DNA of 64,000 nucleotides from Neobacillus drentensis NBRC 102427 (GCF_001591445.1 NZ_BCUX01000005.1:1-64000), one strand, 5' to 3'. Positions 53,875 through 62,717 are shown, counted from the stretch's first letter. Notes: generated by a model not told the origin, from the letters alone. Program-made: numbers and translations.

Positions 53875-54903
53875 TTATATCGCCTCTTTCTGACCTGCTG
53901 CATTTGATTTCTCAATCACCTTGTTTAATTTTTCATATGCAGCACCAGAATCAATGATTTCACTCGCTATTAGGATACCTTCCTTAATGGAGTTCGCTCT
54001 CCCCGCTGTGTAAATACCAAGTCCCGAATTTAGTAATACTGTATCTCGGTACGCACCTTTTTCTCCTTTTAGGACATTGATTAATATTTCAGCATTCTCC
54101 TTAGAGTCCCCACCTTTAATATTGCTGTTATCGTATTGAGGTAGATTTACTTCTTCAGGATTAAATGTCAGATTGGTAATCTTCCCATCCTCTAAAATGG
54201 TTAAATGATTTTCACCCTGGAGTGATGCTTCATCCATAAAGCCAGCTCCATTAACGACAATGGCACGCTTGCGGCCCAACTTTTGAAGAACTTCAGCAAA
54301 CACATTTAAAAGATCTCTCCGATACACGCCTAGCAATTGATAGTCCAACTCAATCGGATTAGTTAGCGGGCCGATAAAATTAAATATCGTTGGAATCTTA
54401 AGTTGTTTGCGAACCATCATTACTTTCTTCAATTTGGGATGAACATTAGGTGCGAATAAGAAGGATATTCCGATTTCCTGCAGAATTTCTTCCGTTCTTT
54501 GCGCAGATAGATTTAAATTTACTCCTAAGTATTCAAGGACATCGGCACTGCCTGTTTTACTTGAGACACTTCTGTTTCCATGTTTGGCAACAGGGATTCC
54601 GGCACTAGCAATAACAAACGCTGAAGTGGTACTCACATTAAAACTCGAAGATCCGTCTCCTCCAGTCCCACAATTATCAAGAACACCTGGAAATTCCTCT
54701 TTAAATTTCAAAGTATTTGCTTTCATGGCTTTTACAATCCCGGTAATTTCTTCGACTGTTTCTCCTTTTGATTTCAAACCCATTAAAAAGGCAGCAATTT
54801 CAGATTCTGAAACTTCCTCACCCAAAATAAAATTAACGGCTTCTTTCATCTCGTTTTCAGAAAATGATTCACGTTCAGCTAATTGGAGTAAGTAATTCTT
54901 CAT
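53875..54903 (-). CDS. trpD: Anthranilate phosphoribosyltransferase
   Basis: A 342-residue enzyme: DNCGTGGDGSSSFNVST (phosphoribosyl diphosphate loop), KHGNRSVSSKTGSADVLE, PTIFNFIGPLTNP and VVNGAGFMDE. Overlaps trpG by 29 nt, so translation is probably coupled. Confidence 0.96.
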   Translation of the reverse strand: MKNYLLQLAERESFSENEMKEAVNFILGEEVSESEIAAFLMGLKSKGETVEEITGIVKAMKANTLKFKEEFPGVLDNCGTGGDGSSSFNVSTTSAFVIASAGIPVAKHGNRSVSSKTGSADVLEYLGVNLNLSAQRTEEILQEIGISFLFAPNVHPKLKKVMMVRKQLKIPTIFNFIGPLTNPIELDYQLLGVYRRDLLNVFAEVLQKLGRKRAIVVNGAGFMDEASLQGENHLTILEDGKITNLTFNPEEVNLPQYDNSNIKGGDSKENAEILINVLKGEKGAYRDTVLLNSGLGIYTAGRANSIKEGILIASEIIDSGAAYEKLNKVIEKSNAAGQKEAI

Positions 54904-55486
54904 TTTTCTTCATCCTTTCTATCTCATTTAAAAAGTTCTTGATGATTTCCTTTCCCGAAGGAGTACCAATTGACTCGGGATGAAACTGGAGACCGTAAAC
55001 AGGAAATTGACGATGTTTTATGGCCATAATTTCCTGATCCTCTTCAGAATACGCGATACACTCTAGTACGTCAGGAACACTACCTTTTTCAATAATTAAG
55101 GAATGATACCTCATCACATCTAGAGGGTTGGGAAGCCCCTTAAAAAGCCCTACTCGATGATGCGATATCATCGATGTTTTACCATGTTTGATGAGTGCTG
55201 CTCTTTGAATCTTTCCACCGAAAGCAGCACCAATGGCCTGATGACCAAGACAAATCCCTAAAATCGGGATTTTATTATAGAAGGTTTGAATCACTTCAAT
55301 ACAAATCCCGGCTTTCTCTGGTTTCCCTGGCCCTGGGGATAGAATAATTGCTTTGGGATTTAAATCTTTGATTTGCTCCATGGTTAACTGGTTATTTCTA
55401 AAAACCGTAATTTGTTCCCCTAATTCTCCAAGGTATTGATAGAGGTTGAATGTAAACGAATCAAAATTATCAATCAGTAAAATCAT
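54875..55486 (-). CDS. trpG: Anthranilate synthase glutamine amidotransferase subunit
   Basis: A 203-residue class I glutamine amidotransferase: DNFDSFTFNLYQYLGELG, the nucleophile in ILGICLGHQAIG (Cys about 79) and the His-Glu pair in YGLQFHPESIGTP. Supplies ammonia to TrpE. In B. subtilis this subunit is encoded outside the trp operon (as pabA, shared with folate synthesis); here it lies inside, 4-nt overlap with trpE. Confidence 0.94.
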   Translation of the reverse strand: MILLIDNFDSFTFNLYQYLGELGEQITVFRNNQLTMEQIKDLNPKAIILSPGPGKPEKAGICIEVIQTFYNKIPILGICLGHQAIGAAFGGKIQRAALIKHGKTSMISHHRVGLFKGLPNPLDVMRYHSLIIEKGSVPDVLECIAYSEEDQEIMAIKHRQFPVYGLQFHPESIGTPSGKEIIKNFLNEIERMKKNEELLTPIS

Positions 55487-56871
55487 TTCACACCCTCCAA
55501 GAAAGAATTAAGTTTATTTATCGTCTCTTGATATTCTGACTCAGGATTCGAGTCAAACACGATTCCCGCACCCGCTTGAATATAGGCCGAACCCTCTTTT
55601 AAAACCATGGTTCGAATCGCAAGGGCAAAATCCATATTTCCATCTGCTGATAAGTATCCAACGGCCCCTGAATATAAGCCTCGTTTTGATTTTTCCAACG
55701 AGTTAATAATCTCCATGGCCCGAACCTTAGGAGCCCCCGAAACGGTCCCTGCAGGAAGACAGGCAGCAAGAGCATCGATTGCCGTTTTACCTGTAGTTAA
55801 TTGGCCGCTTACTTCTGACACAAGATGCATAACATGGCGGTATTTTTCTACTGTCATATACTTATCCACTTTAACGGTGCCGAACTCACAGATTTTCCCA
55901 AGATCATTTCGGCCAAGGTCCACAAGCATCTTATGCTCTGCAAGTTCCTTTTCATCACTTTTCAATTCATTTTCTATCAGCAAATCTTCTTCAGTCGTTC
56001 TCCCTCTTCTTTTTGTTCCAGCTATGGGATTCGAAATGACTGATCCAGCTCTTGTTTTAATTAAGCTTTCGGGAGATGAACCAATAACGGTATAAGCTTC
56101 AAAATCGATATAGAACATATAAGGAGTGGGATTATTCGCACGGTGCTTACGATAAAGTGATAAAGGTTCTCCGTTAAATGTTGATTTCATTCGTCTTGAA
56201 AGGACCACCTGAAAAATATCTCCAGCTAAAATATGTTCTTTGGCTATTTCTACATTCTTGATAAAAGCTTCTTTTGTTGTTTCTGAGACAAATCCGGAAA
56301 AATAAAATGGATCGTCTGTTGCATAAAATGTTGGCTTCTTTAGTTCCTCTATCCTTTCATTAATCCTTTTTTCAATTAAAGCAATATCGCTCTCCTCTGA
56401 TAAAGGACAACCACAAATCAAAACCTTATCTTCAAGGTGATCAAAGACAATGACCTCTTCATAAAACATTAAATGTACATCCGGCATCTCCATTCCGTTT
56501 GGATGTTCCTCTCCAATCACTTCATATTGCCTGATAATGTCATACCCCACATATCCTACAGCCCCTCCAATAAACGGAAAGGGAAATTCCTCATGATCGA
56601 TGGGACGGATTAGTTTTTTTAACACTTCGAGAGTGTTACCCTTTATAACTTCCTTGTTCCCATTCCTCGAAATAATCTCGTTGCTATCACCGCTCGAAAT
56701 GAGCTCAAAGGCTGGATCAGCACCGATGAAGGAATATCTTCCAGAATCATTGTACTTATGGGAACTTTCCAATAAAAACTTCTTATTCCCACTCATTTTT
56801 TGTAAAATGGAGATTGGTGTAAGCGTGTCTCCTTTGATCTCTTTTATCAAATAACCAGATTTTACTTCCAT
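55483..56871 (-). CDS. trpE: Anthranilate synthase component I
   Basis: Makes anthranilate from chorismate. The 462-residue protein has the N-terminal feedback region (ESSHKYNDSGRYSFIG, near the tryptophan site), FIGGAVGYVGYD, DIFQVVLSRRM, SPESLIKTR, NPIAGTKRRGRT, LVDLGRNDLGKICE and GTVSGAPKVRAMEII. First gene of the seven-gene operon, which is led by a T-box. Confidence 0.96.
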   Translation of the reverse strand: MEVKSGYLIKEIKGDTLTPISILQKMSGNKKFLLESSHKYNDSGRYSFIGADPAFELISSGDSNEIISRNGNKEVIKGNTLEVLKKLIRPIDHEEFPFPFIGGAVGYVGYDIIRQYEVIGEEHPNGMEMPDVHLMFYEEVIVFDHLEDKVLICGCPLSEESDIALIEKRINERIEELKKPTFYATDDPFYFSGFVSETTKEAFIKNVEIAKEHILAGDIFQVVLSRRMKSTFNGEPLSLYRKHRANNPTPYMFYIDFEAYTVIGSSPESLIKTRAGSVISNPIAGTKRRGRTTEEDLLIENELKSDEKELAEHKMLVDLGRNDLGKICEFGTVKVDKYMTVEKYRHVMHLVSEVSGQLTTGKTAIDALAACLPAGTVSGAPKVRAMEIINSLEKSKRGLYSGAVGYLSADGNMDFALAIRTMVLKEGSAYIQAGAGIVFDSNPESEYQETINKLNSFLEGVK

Positions 56872-56892
56872 TTTCCGACTCCCTTCGAAAAT

Positions 56893-57205
56893 AAAAAAAA
56901 TCGTCCTCTATATGCGCAAAAATTTACGCATATAGAGGACGATTCTATGGTCGTGGTGCCACCTCCATTTGAAGCAGATAGAAAACCTGCTTCCTCTTCA
57001 GATACGGAACATTTTTGTTCGATATCCTATCCTTTTAACGGTGGAGCTCCGTGCATCCCTACTGATAATTTCAAGATGCCTCTCACAAGTCCATTCCACA
57101 AATCCATTCTTATCAGGCTCCCACCTACCCCGACTCTCTTGAAAGAATAAAATTAGTGTACTCCTCTTGCTCAACGAGTTAAGTATTAATAATTACTATT
57201 GATTG
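56893..57205 (-). promoter_or_regulatory. Tryptophan T-box leader with terminator
   Basis: The T-box core AGGTGGCACCACGA (56951-56964) is followed by a perfect 16-bp terminator stem (56901-56916 with 56927-56942) and eight T. The T-box bulge TGGC is complementary to GCCA, the 3' end of a tRNA with G73, as in tRNA-Trp. A candidate specifier TGG is at 57091-57093 in a stem-I region holding AGAGAG and GGGAGCC motifs. Uncharged tRNA-Trp would stabilise the antiterminator and switch on the operon. No TRAP-type (GAG/UAG) repeats seen. Confidence 0.9.
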
Positions 57206-57211
57206 ATATTT

Positions 57212-57240
57212 ATCCTACGCAAAAATACCATTAATGTCAA
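57212..57240 (-). promoter_or_regulatory. Promoter of the trp operon
   Basis: TTGACA (57235-57240), 17-bp spacer, TAGGAT (57212-57217) on the minus strand, predicting a start near 57205 and a leader of about 330 nt. Confidence 0.8.
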
Positions 57241-57301
57241 GAGTAAATTTTTGAATATTCTAAATGGAAAAAAACTTATGATTTTCCAAAACAGTTGTTA
57301 T

Positions 57302-57359
57302 TTAGCTTATTCCAATTAAAGGAACCCTATTCCGGGGTTTTTTTTTATCTATAAGCTAA
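57302..57359 (+). promoter_or_regulatory. Terminator-like hairpins in the MFS gene leader
   Basis: A perfect 9-bp inverted repeat TTAGCTTAT (57302-57310) / ATAAGCTAA (57351-57359) encloses AACCC...GGGGTT followed by T9. No plus-strand gene ends here, so this may be an attenuator for the downstream transporter gene. The alternative pairing GGAA/TTCC is also possible. Confidence 0.45.
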
Positions 57360-57400
57360 TAGTAATAATAGCATAAACATGAAGGCGGGATAGAAGATTA

Positions 57401-58678
57401 ATGGAACATATTGAACATTTAAGCCAAAATCCAAAAGCTGCAAAAAAGAAACAATCTGCAGCTGGACAAAAGCGGTCCGATGAGATATCTAATCAAAAGT
57501 GGGCGATACTATCACTGTCTTCCATTCCTTTAGTCATGACATTGGGGAATTCAATGTTAATACCAGTTCTACCTTCAATGGAAAGTAAATTATCCATATC
57601 TTCTTTCCAAACAAGTATGATTATTACGGTTTATTCGATTGTTGCTATTTTTTTAATACCTGTTGCAGGATATTTATCAGACCATATTGGTCGAAAAAAG
57701 GTTATTATCCCTAGCCTCATCATAGCAGGAATTGGCGGACTTATCTCAGGATTTGCCGCATGGAAACTCGATGATGCGTATTGGATTATTTTAGCAGGCC
57801 GAGCCCTCCAAGGGGTCGGTGCTGCCGGAGCTGCCCCTATTGTCATGCCCTTGGTTGGTGATATGTTTAAGAATGATGATGATGTTAGTTGTTGTTTGGG
57901 ACTAATAGAAACATCTAATACGTTTGGAAAGGTATTAAGCCCTATTTTAGGGGCTTTTCTAGCGGGATTCATTTGGTATTTGCCGTTTTTTTCCTTTCCA
58001 ATATTTTGTGTAATTTCTGTCTTAATGATAATGTTTCTGGTCAAATGTCCAAAATCAACTAATAAACCAATTCCCTTTAAAGATTTTTTCATTAATGTGA
58101 AGAAAACCTTTACAGAAAAGGGCCGTTGGCTTTATGCTATATTTTTTATTGGCGGCATCCTAATGCTTGTCCTATTTGGGATATTGTTTTACCTTTCGGA
58201 GATTTTCGAAAAGGAATACGATATTAAAGATATTAAAAAAGGATTTTTTCTGGCCTTACCACTCGGTGCACTTTGTCTTTCATCCTTTATAAGCGGCAAG
58301 GTGATCAAGAAAAACAAAGTTTTGATGAAATGGATAACATTTGCTGGAATTATCGCTACCGCCTTATCCATTGGTGCATTATGGTTTTCAATCAAGCTTT
58401 GGTACATGATCACCATGTTTCTTATCAGCGGAGTTGGTATCGGTGCAGGTCTTCCATGCTTAGATGCATTAATTACCGAAGGCGTTGAAAAAGAAGAAAG
58501 AGGAACGATCTCATCTATCTACAGTTCGATGAGATTCATTGGAGTGGCTGCAGGACCTCCGATTATTGCCTTGTTATTAAAAAATGCGACTCATTGGATT
58601 TTTATTCTATTGGGTAGTCTCAGTATCATTGCAGCGATTGTTGCTTTGCTAGCTATCAAGCCCCAAGGACAGGAATAA
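57401..58678 (+). CDS. MFS drug/metabolite efflux transporter
   Basis: A 425-residue, 12-TM major facilitator. About 40 hydrophilic N-terminal residues (Lys/Gln/Ala-rich) precede helix 1. Motif A appears as GYLSDHIGRKKVI and the antiporter motif C as SNTFGKVLSPILGAFL (variant); GRALQGVGAAGAAPIVMPL is typical of drug/H+ antiporters. C-terminal half has RGTISSIYSSMRFIGVAAGP. Substrate unknown. RBS GAAGGCGGGATAGAAG. Confidence 0.85.
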   Translation: MEHIEHLSQNPKAAKKKQSAAGQKRSDEISNQKWAILSLSSIPLVMTLGNSMLIPVLPSMESKLSISSFQTSMIITVYSIVAIFLIPVAGYLSDHIGRKKVIIPSLIIAGIGGLISGFAAWKLDDAYWIILAGRALQGVGAAGAAPIVMPLVGDMFKNDDDVSCCLGLIETSNTFGKVLSPILGAFLAGFIWYLPFFSFPIFCVISVLMIMFLVKCPKSTNKPIPFKDFFINVKKTFTEKGRWLYAIFFIGGILMLVLFGILFYLSEIFEKEYDIKDIKKGFFLALPLGALCLSSFISGKVIKKNKVLMKWITFAGIIATALSIGALWFSIKLWYMITMFLISGVGIGAGLPCLDALITEGVEKEERGTISSIYSSMRFIGVAAGPPIIALLLKNATHWIFILLGSLSIIAAIVALLAIKPQGQE

Positions 58679-58707
58679 AAGGGCTGAGGAAATTTCCTCA
58701 GCCCTTT
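58678..58707. terminator. Bidirectional terminator
   Basis: Perfect 30-bp palindrome: AAAGGGCTGAGGAAA and its complement TTTCCTCAGCCCTTT, between convergent MFS and fruA. Confidence 0.9.
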
Positions 58708-58718
58708 CATTTTTGTCA

Positions 58719-60581
58719 TTATTTCACTGGTTTTTTTAGAAAACCAATTAATAGTGCGGATACTACTGAACCAACTAAAATAGCTAGTGCGTATTGAAGG
58801 GCACCATTTTCAACCAATGGGACTACAAATATTCCGCCGTGCGGGGCACGGAGTCCAATCCCGAAGGCCATTGACAGCGCACCTGCGATTGCTGAACCTG
58901 CCATAACCGAAGGAATGACACGCAATGGGTCTGTTGCGGCAAATGGGATTGCCCCTTCAGTAATGAAGGATAAGCCCATAACATAACAAGCCTTTCCAGC
59001 ATCTCTGTCTTGCTCATTAAATTTATTTTTAAAGAAGGTTGTTGCAAGTGCAATCGCTAGCGGCGGTACCATACCAGCAGCCATAATTGCTGCCATTGGC
59101 TGATAAACACCACTTGCTAAAAGGCCTGTTCCAAATACATAGGCTGCTTTATTTACTGGGCCACCCATATCAAAAGACATCATAAGTCCAAGCACAATCC
59201 CTAATAATACGGCATTCCCTGTTCCAAGACCTGTTAACCAATCTGCAATTTCCTTGTTTACCCATGCAACAGGATTGTTTATGACATAATGCATCATAAA
59301 TCCCGTAATCGCTATTCCTAAGAGTGGGTAAATTAAGATACTTTTAATTCCTTCAAGAGAACGTGGAAGTCCTGCAAAAACTTTCTTTAACAGCAATACA
59401 ATGTAACCTGCTAGGAAACCTGCAACCAAACCACCAAGGAATCCGGCTCCACCATGAGCTGCCATCATTCCTCCAACCATACCAGGGGCGAAACCTGGAC
59501 GGTCTGCAATACTGAGAGCAATAAATCCTGCAAGGACAGGGACAATTAATGCAAATGCATTATCTCCGCCAATAGCCTTAATTACAGCAGCAATTGGATT
59601 GTAGGATGGGTCATCTGGATTTGCTGAATTATATCCAAACATAAAGCTTATTGCGATTAATATACCACCACCAACAACAAAGGGAAGCATGTTTGAAACA
59701 CCATTCATTAGGTGCTTGTAAAAGCCATTGCGAGAACCTTTTTGATCCACTGCTCTTTCACTTTGGCTGTTATTACCTTTAAAAATAGGGGCATCTTGTT
59801 TTTGTGCTTTGTCTATTAATTGTTCTGGACGACGAATTCCTTCAGCAACCGCTGCCTGAATCACGTGCTTACCTTTGAACCTTTCCATCTCAACATTGAT
59901 ATCGGCTGCAATAATAACTGCTGTCGCATTTTCAATTTCATCTTTTGTCAGGATATTTTTGGCACCGCCTGAACCATTTGTCTCTACCTTTATATCTACA
60001 CCCATTTCAGATGCCTTAGCTTTTAAGGAATCGGCAGCCATATAGGTATGGGCAATACCTGTAGGACAACCGGTAACTGCCACAATAAAATTCTTTTTAT
60101 TAGTTAAAACCGTTTCTTGTTTTTCCTCTTTGTCATAACGGTTAATGGTTTCAATGATTTCTTCAGGAGTAGTTGCCTTTAAAAGCTCATATCTTACTTC
60201 CGCTTTCATCAGCAAACCAGATAGTCTTGCTAATGCTTCTAAATGTGTATTATTCGCACCTTCCGGGGCAGCAATCATGAAGAATAAATGTGCAGGTTTC
60301 CCGTCTAATGATTCATAATTAACACCTGCGGCTGATTTTCCAAAGACAATCGCTGCTTCATTTACTACCTTTGTTTTCGCATGCGGAATGGCAATTCCAT
60401 CCCCAATACCTGTTGTACTTTGTTCTTCACGTTTTAAGATTGCTGCTTTAAATTCAGAACGGTCCGATATTTTCCCCGCCTTAAAAAGGACCTCAACAAG
60501 CTGATCAATCGTTTCTTCTTTTTGGTTACCTTCAATATTTAATAGAATCGTATTTATTGATAATAATTCAGTAATTTTCAT
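58719..60581 (-). CDS. fruA: PTS fructose-specific EIIABC
   Basis: Imports fructose as fructose 1-phosphate. The 620-residue protein is in order: IIA (about 1-150; phosphoryl His in GIAIPHAKTKVV), IIB (about 165-265; active Cys in VTGCPTGIAHTYMAAD), and IIC (about 290-615; membrane part, GGGILIAISFMFGYN, DRPGFAPGMVGGMMA, SFDMGGPVNKAAYVFG). Follows fruK by 17 bp in the fruRKA operon. Confidence 0.96.
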   Translation of the reverse strand: MKITELLSINTILLNIEGNQKEETIDQLVEVLFKAGKISDRSEFKAAILKREEQSTTGIGDGIAIPHAKTKVVNEAAIVFGKSAAGVNYESLDGKPAHLFFMIAAPEGANNTHLEALARLSGLLMKAEVRYELLKATTPEEIIETINRYDKEEKQETVLTNKKNFIVAVTGCPTGIAHTYMAADSLKAKASEMGVDIKVETNGSGGAKNILTKDEIENATAVIIAADINVEMERFKGKHVIQAAVAEGIRRPEQLIDKAQKQDAPIFKGNNSQSERAVDQKGSRNGFYKHLMNGVSNMLPFVVGGGILIAISFMFGYNSANPDDPSYNPIAAVIKAIGGDNAFALIVPVLAGFIALSIADRPGFAPGMVGGMMAAHGGAGFLGGLVAGFLAGYIVLLLKKVFAGLPRSLEGIKSILIYPLLGIAITGFMMHYVINNPVAWVNKEIADWLTGLGTGNAVLLGIVLGLMMSFDMGGPVNKAAYVFGTGLLASGVYQPMAAIMAAGMVPPLAIALATTFFKNKFNEQDRDAGKACYVMGLSFITEGAIPFAATDPLRVIPSVMAGSAIAGALSMAFGIGLRAPHGGIFVVPLVENGALQYALAILVGSVVSALLIGFLKKPVK

Positions 60582-60598
60582 GATTGATTTTCTCTCCC

Positions 60599-61513
60599 TT
60601 AACGAATCTCTTTAATATGAACTTGCGGAAGAAGTTCTTCTACTTTTCCCTTCGAACATAAGCCTAGTGAAAAGGCAGTTGCACTACCTGATGCAACACT
60701 ATACCGAAAAGCTTCTTCAATATTTCCAGTTTGTTCATATGCTGCCAAGAAACCTGCAACCATAGAATCCCCCGCACCAACTGAATTTTTCACTTCACCA
60801 CTTGGAACTTTTGCGAAAATTACTTTTTCGCTATTGATCAGCACCGCCCCTGCACCAGCTAATGAAACAATGACATTTTCCGCACCCATTTCTACAAGCT
60901 TTTTGCCATAAGGGATCACTTCTTCTGCGGTAGTAATGCTTGTGTCAAATAATTCACCTAGCTCATGATGATTCGGCTTGATTAAAAATGGATGATAGTG
61001 AAGGACCTTTTTTAATAAATCGCCTTCTGCATCCACAACAAATTGTGCTCCGTTTTCACTGCAAATTTTTACAAGTTCCTCATAGGTTGTTTTAGGTAAG
61101 CTAGCAGGGATACTCCCAGCTAGTACTAATAAATCGCCTGCTCCTAAGTGTTGAATTTTTTGTTTTAGAAGTGCGAAGTTTTGTTCTGAAATGTTTGGAC
61201 CCAAGGCATTAATTTCTGACTCTTGACCCGTTTTAATCTTTACATTGATGCGTGTATCTTCATCAACCTGAACAAAATCCGTATCAATATCTTCATTTTG
61301 AAGATATTGGTCGATATAAGCTCCAGTAAAGCCACCAATAAACCCAAGTGCCTTACTTTTGCATCCAAATTGTTTTAATACAGTTGAGACATTGATTCCT
61401 TTTCCGCCCGGAAACTTTGCTTCATTTACTGTACGATTTAACTCTCCTAGCTGAAAGCTCTCGAGTTTGACTATATAGTCCACTGAAGGATTTAAAGTTA
61501 ATGTATATATCAT
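60599..61513 (-). CDS. fruK: 1-phosphofructokinase
   Basis: Phosphorylates fructose 1-phosphate to fructose 1,6-bisphosphate. A 304-residue ribokinase-fold (PfkB) enzyme: TLNPSVDYIV, AKFPGGKGINVS, PNHHELGELF and the catalytic base motif SVGAGDSMVAGFLA. Overlaps fruR by 4 nt. Confidence 0.96.
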   Translation of the reverse strand: MIYTLTLNPSVDYIVKLESFQLGELNRTVNEAKFPGGKGINVSTVLKQFGCKSKALGFIGGFTGAYIDQYLQNEDIDTDFVQVDEDTRINVKIKTGQESEINALGPNISEQNFALLKQKIQHLGAGDLLVLAGSIPASLPKTTYEELVKICSENGAQFVVDAEGDLLKKVLHYHPFLIKPNHHELGELFDTSITTAEEVIPYGKKLVEMGAENVIVSLAGAGAVLINSEKVIFAKVPSGEVKNSVGAGDSMVAGFLAAYEQTGNIEEAFRYSVASGSATAFSLGLCSKGKVEELLPQVHIKEIR

Positions 61514-62262
61514 GATGTCACTACCTTTATAGTTGTTCTATTTACGTATTGCATCTGCGTTTCATCATCTACTACATCGGTAATAATGGCTGCCTCTCGG
61601 ATATCGGCAATTTTGGCAAACGAGATTTCAGCAAACTTTGTATGATCCGCTAATACATAGGTTTCTCTTGAAAGAGCAATTGCCTTTTGCTTCACCATTG
61701 CTTCCTCCTGGTCTGGAGTTGTAAAGCCAAATTGTGGATGGATACCATTAACACCCATAAAACATTTATCAAAACGGTATAGATCTAGGCCCGCTAAAGC
61801 TCCCCTCCCGATGAAAGCATTTGTATTCTGCTTTACTAAGCCGCCAATTAAATAGGTTGAGATGCCTTTATCCAATAATGGTTTTAAATGCATTAACCCA
61901 TTTGTGACAACAACGATATCCTTTAACGGTAGGAATTCAATCATTTCAATCACAGTTGACCCCGCATCAAGATAAATGCAATCACCCTCTTCAACTAAAC
62001 TGGCTGCATATTGGGCAATCAACCGTTTTTCTTGAAGGTTTTTGGATGATTTCTCAATCATGCTGGGCTCTTGAAGCTTTCCTTGTAATCTTGAGGCACC
62101 TCCATGGATTCTCTTTAAGAACTTTTGGTCCTCTAATTGTGAGAGATCTCGGCGAATTGTTGACTCCGAAGACTCGGTTAACTCCATAATTTCATTTATT
62201 TTAACTACATTTTTATCTTTTAATAATTGCATTATAATTCGATGACGCTCTGGCGTTAACAA
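61510..62262 (-). CDS. fruR: DeoR-family fructose operon repressor
   Basis: A 250-residue regulator: winged helix at the N-terminus (MLTPERHRIIMQLLKDKNVV, then SESTIRRDLSQLEDQKFLKR) and a sugar-phosphate-sensing DeoRC domain (DAGSTVIEMIEFL, VVTNGLMHL, GVNGIHPQFGFTTPDQEE). First gene of fruRKA; expected to release DNA on fructose 1-phosphate or fructose 1,6-bisphosphate. RBS CTAAATTTAGGTGGTGATGA region. Confidence 0.93.
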   Translation of the reverse strand: MLTPERHRIIMQLLKDKNVVKINEIMELTESSESTIRRDLSQLEDQKFLKRIHGGASRLQGKLQEPSMIEKSSKNLQEKRLIAQYAASLVEEGDCIYLDAGSTVIEMIEFLPLKDIVVVTNGLMHLKPLLDKGISTYLIGGLVKQNTNAFIGRGALAGLDLYRFDKCFMGVNGIHPQFGFTTPDQEEAMVKQKAIALSRETYVLADHTKFAEISFAKIADIREAAIITDVVDDETQMQYVNRTTIKVVTS

Positions 62263-62306
62263 GTCATCACCACCTAAATTTTTTATTATTCATAATTACA
62301 TAATAC

Positions 62307-62321
62307 TGAAAACGATTCCAT
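62307..62321 (-). promoter_or_regulatory. cre site (CcpA) in the fru leader
   Basis: On the minus strand ATGGAATCGTTTTCA matches the WTGNAANCGNWNNCA consensus at every fixed position. It is 45-59 bp upstream of fruR and downstream of the promoter, the roadblock position. Confidence 0.8.
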
Positions 62322-62338
62322 AAATCAATCATTTTCTT

Positions 62339-62398
62339 TCAAAAACAATCAATGTTTGAATGTTTTTGAATGTTATTTGAGATTTTATTGGATTGCAA
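62339..62398 (-). promoter_or_regulatory. fru promoter and putative FruR operator
   Basis: Minus-strand promoter TTGCAA (62393-62398), 17-bp spacer, TAACAT (62370-62375). A 9-bp inverted repeat TCAAAAACA (62339-62347) / TGTTTTTGA (62361-62369) and two direct TTTGAATG copies 10 bp apart (62355, 62365) overlap the start, as expected for a DeoR-type operator. Confidence 0.65.
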
Positions 62399-62460
62399 AA
62401 TTTTTTCTGCACAAAATTTAATTAATATGATACAATTTATATGGTTATTTAAGAGATAAT

Positions 62461-62534
62461 GCGGGTGTGGTTTAATGGTAGAATTTCAGCTTCCCAAGCT
62501 GACGGCGGGGGTTCGATTCCCCTCACCCGCTCCA
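62461..62534 (+). tRNA. tRNA-Gly (anticodon CCC)
   Basis: Cloverleaf with acceptor GCGGGTG/CACCCGC, anticodon stem TCAGC/GCTGA and loop TTCCCAA (62491-62497), so anticodon CCC; T-arm loop TTCGATT; discriminator T and encoded CCA. A C34 isoacceptor is an addition to the usual GCC and TCC glycine tRNAs of Bacillus. Confidence 0.93.
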
Positions 62535-62545
62535 TAATATGAAAT

Positions 62546-62637
62546 GGAGAAGTACCCAAGTGGTTATAAGGGGGCGCACTCGAAATGCGCTAGGACGGGT
62601 AACCGTTGCGTGAGTTCGAATCTCATCTTCTCCTCCA
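62546..62637 (+). tRNA. tRNA-Ser (anticodon CGA)
   Basis: A 92-nt class II tRNA: acceptor GGAGAAG/CTTCTCC, anticodon stem GCGCA/TGCGC with loop CTCGAAA giving CGA, a long variable arm (ACGGGTAACCGT) and T-loop TTCGAAT, encoded CCA. The discriminator is T, where bacterial serine tRNAs normally have G. It is not tRNA-Sec: the anticodon is not TCA and the acceptor arm is 7 bp. Confidence 0.9.
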
Positions 62638-62652
62638 TACATATTCTTTCAA

Positions 62653-62677
62653 AAAACACGACGGATTATCGTGTTTT
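62653..62677 (+). terminator. Terminator of the tRNA genes
   Basis: AAAACACGA (62653-62661) with TCGTGTTTT (62669-62677), T-run after. Confidence 0.8.
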
Positions 62678-62686
62678 TATTAATTT

Positions 62687-62717
62687 AAAAAAACGCCGGA
62701 GATTTCCGGCGTTTTTT
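62687..62717. terminator. Bidirectional terminator
   Basis: AAACGCCGGA, loop GATT, TCCGGCGTTT, flanked by A and T runs, after the iron-sulfur protein gene on the minus strand. Confidence 0.88.

Noticed and set aside
50475-56871. TRAP-type regulation of the trp operon
   Set aside because: No run of GAG/UAG triplets in the leader; a T-box is present instead.
62546-62637. tRNA-Sec (selC) because of the long variable arm and selenoprotein context
   Set aside because: The anticodon is CGA, not TCA, and the acceptor stem is a normal 7 bp, so it is tRNA-Ser.
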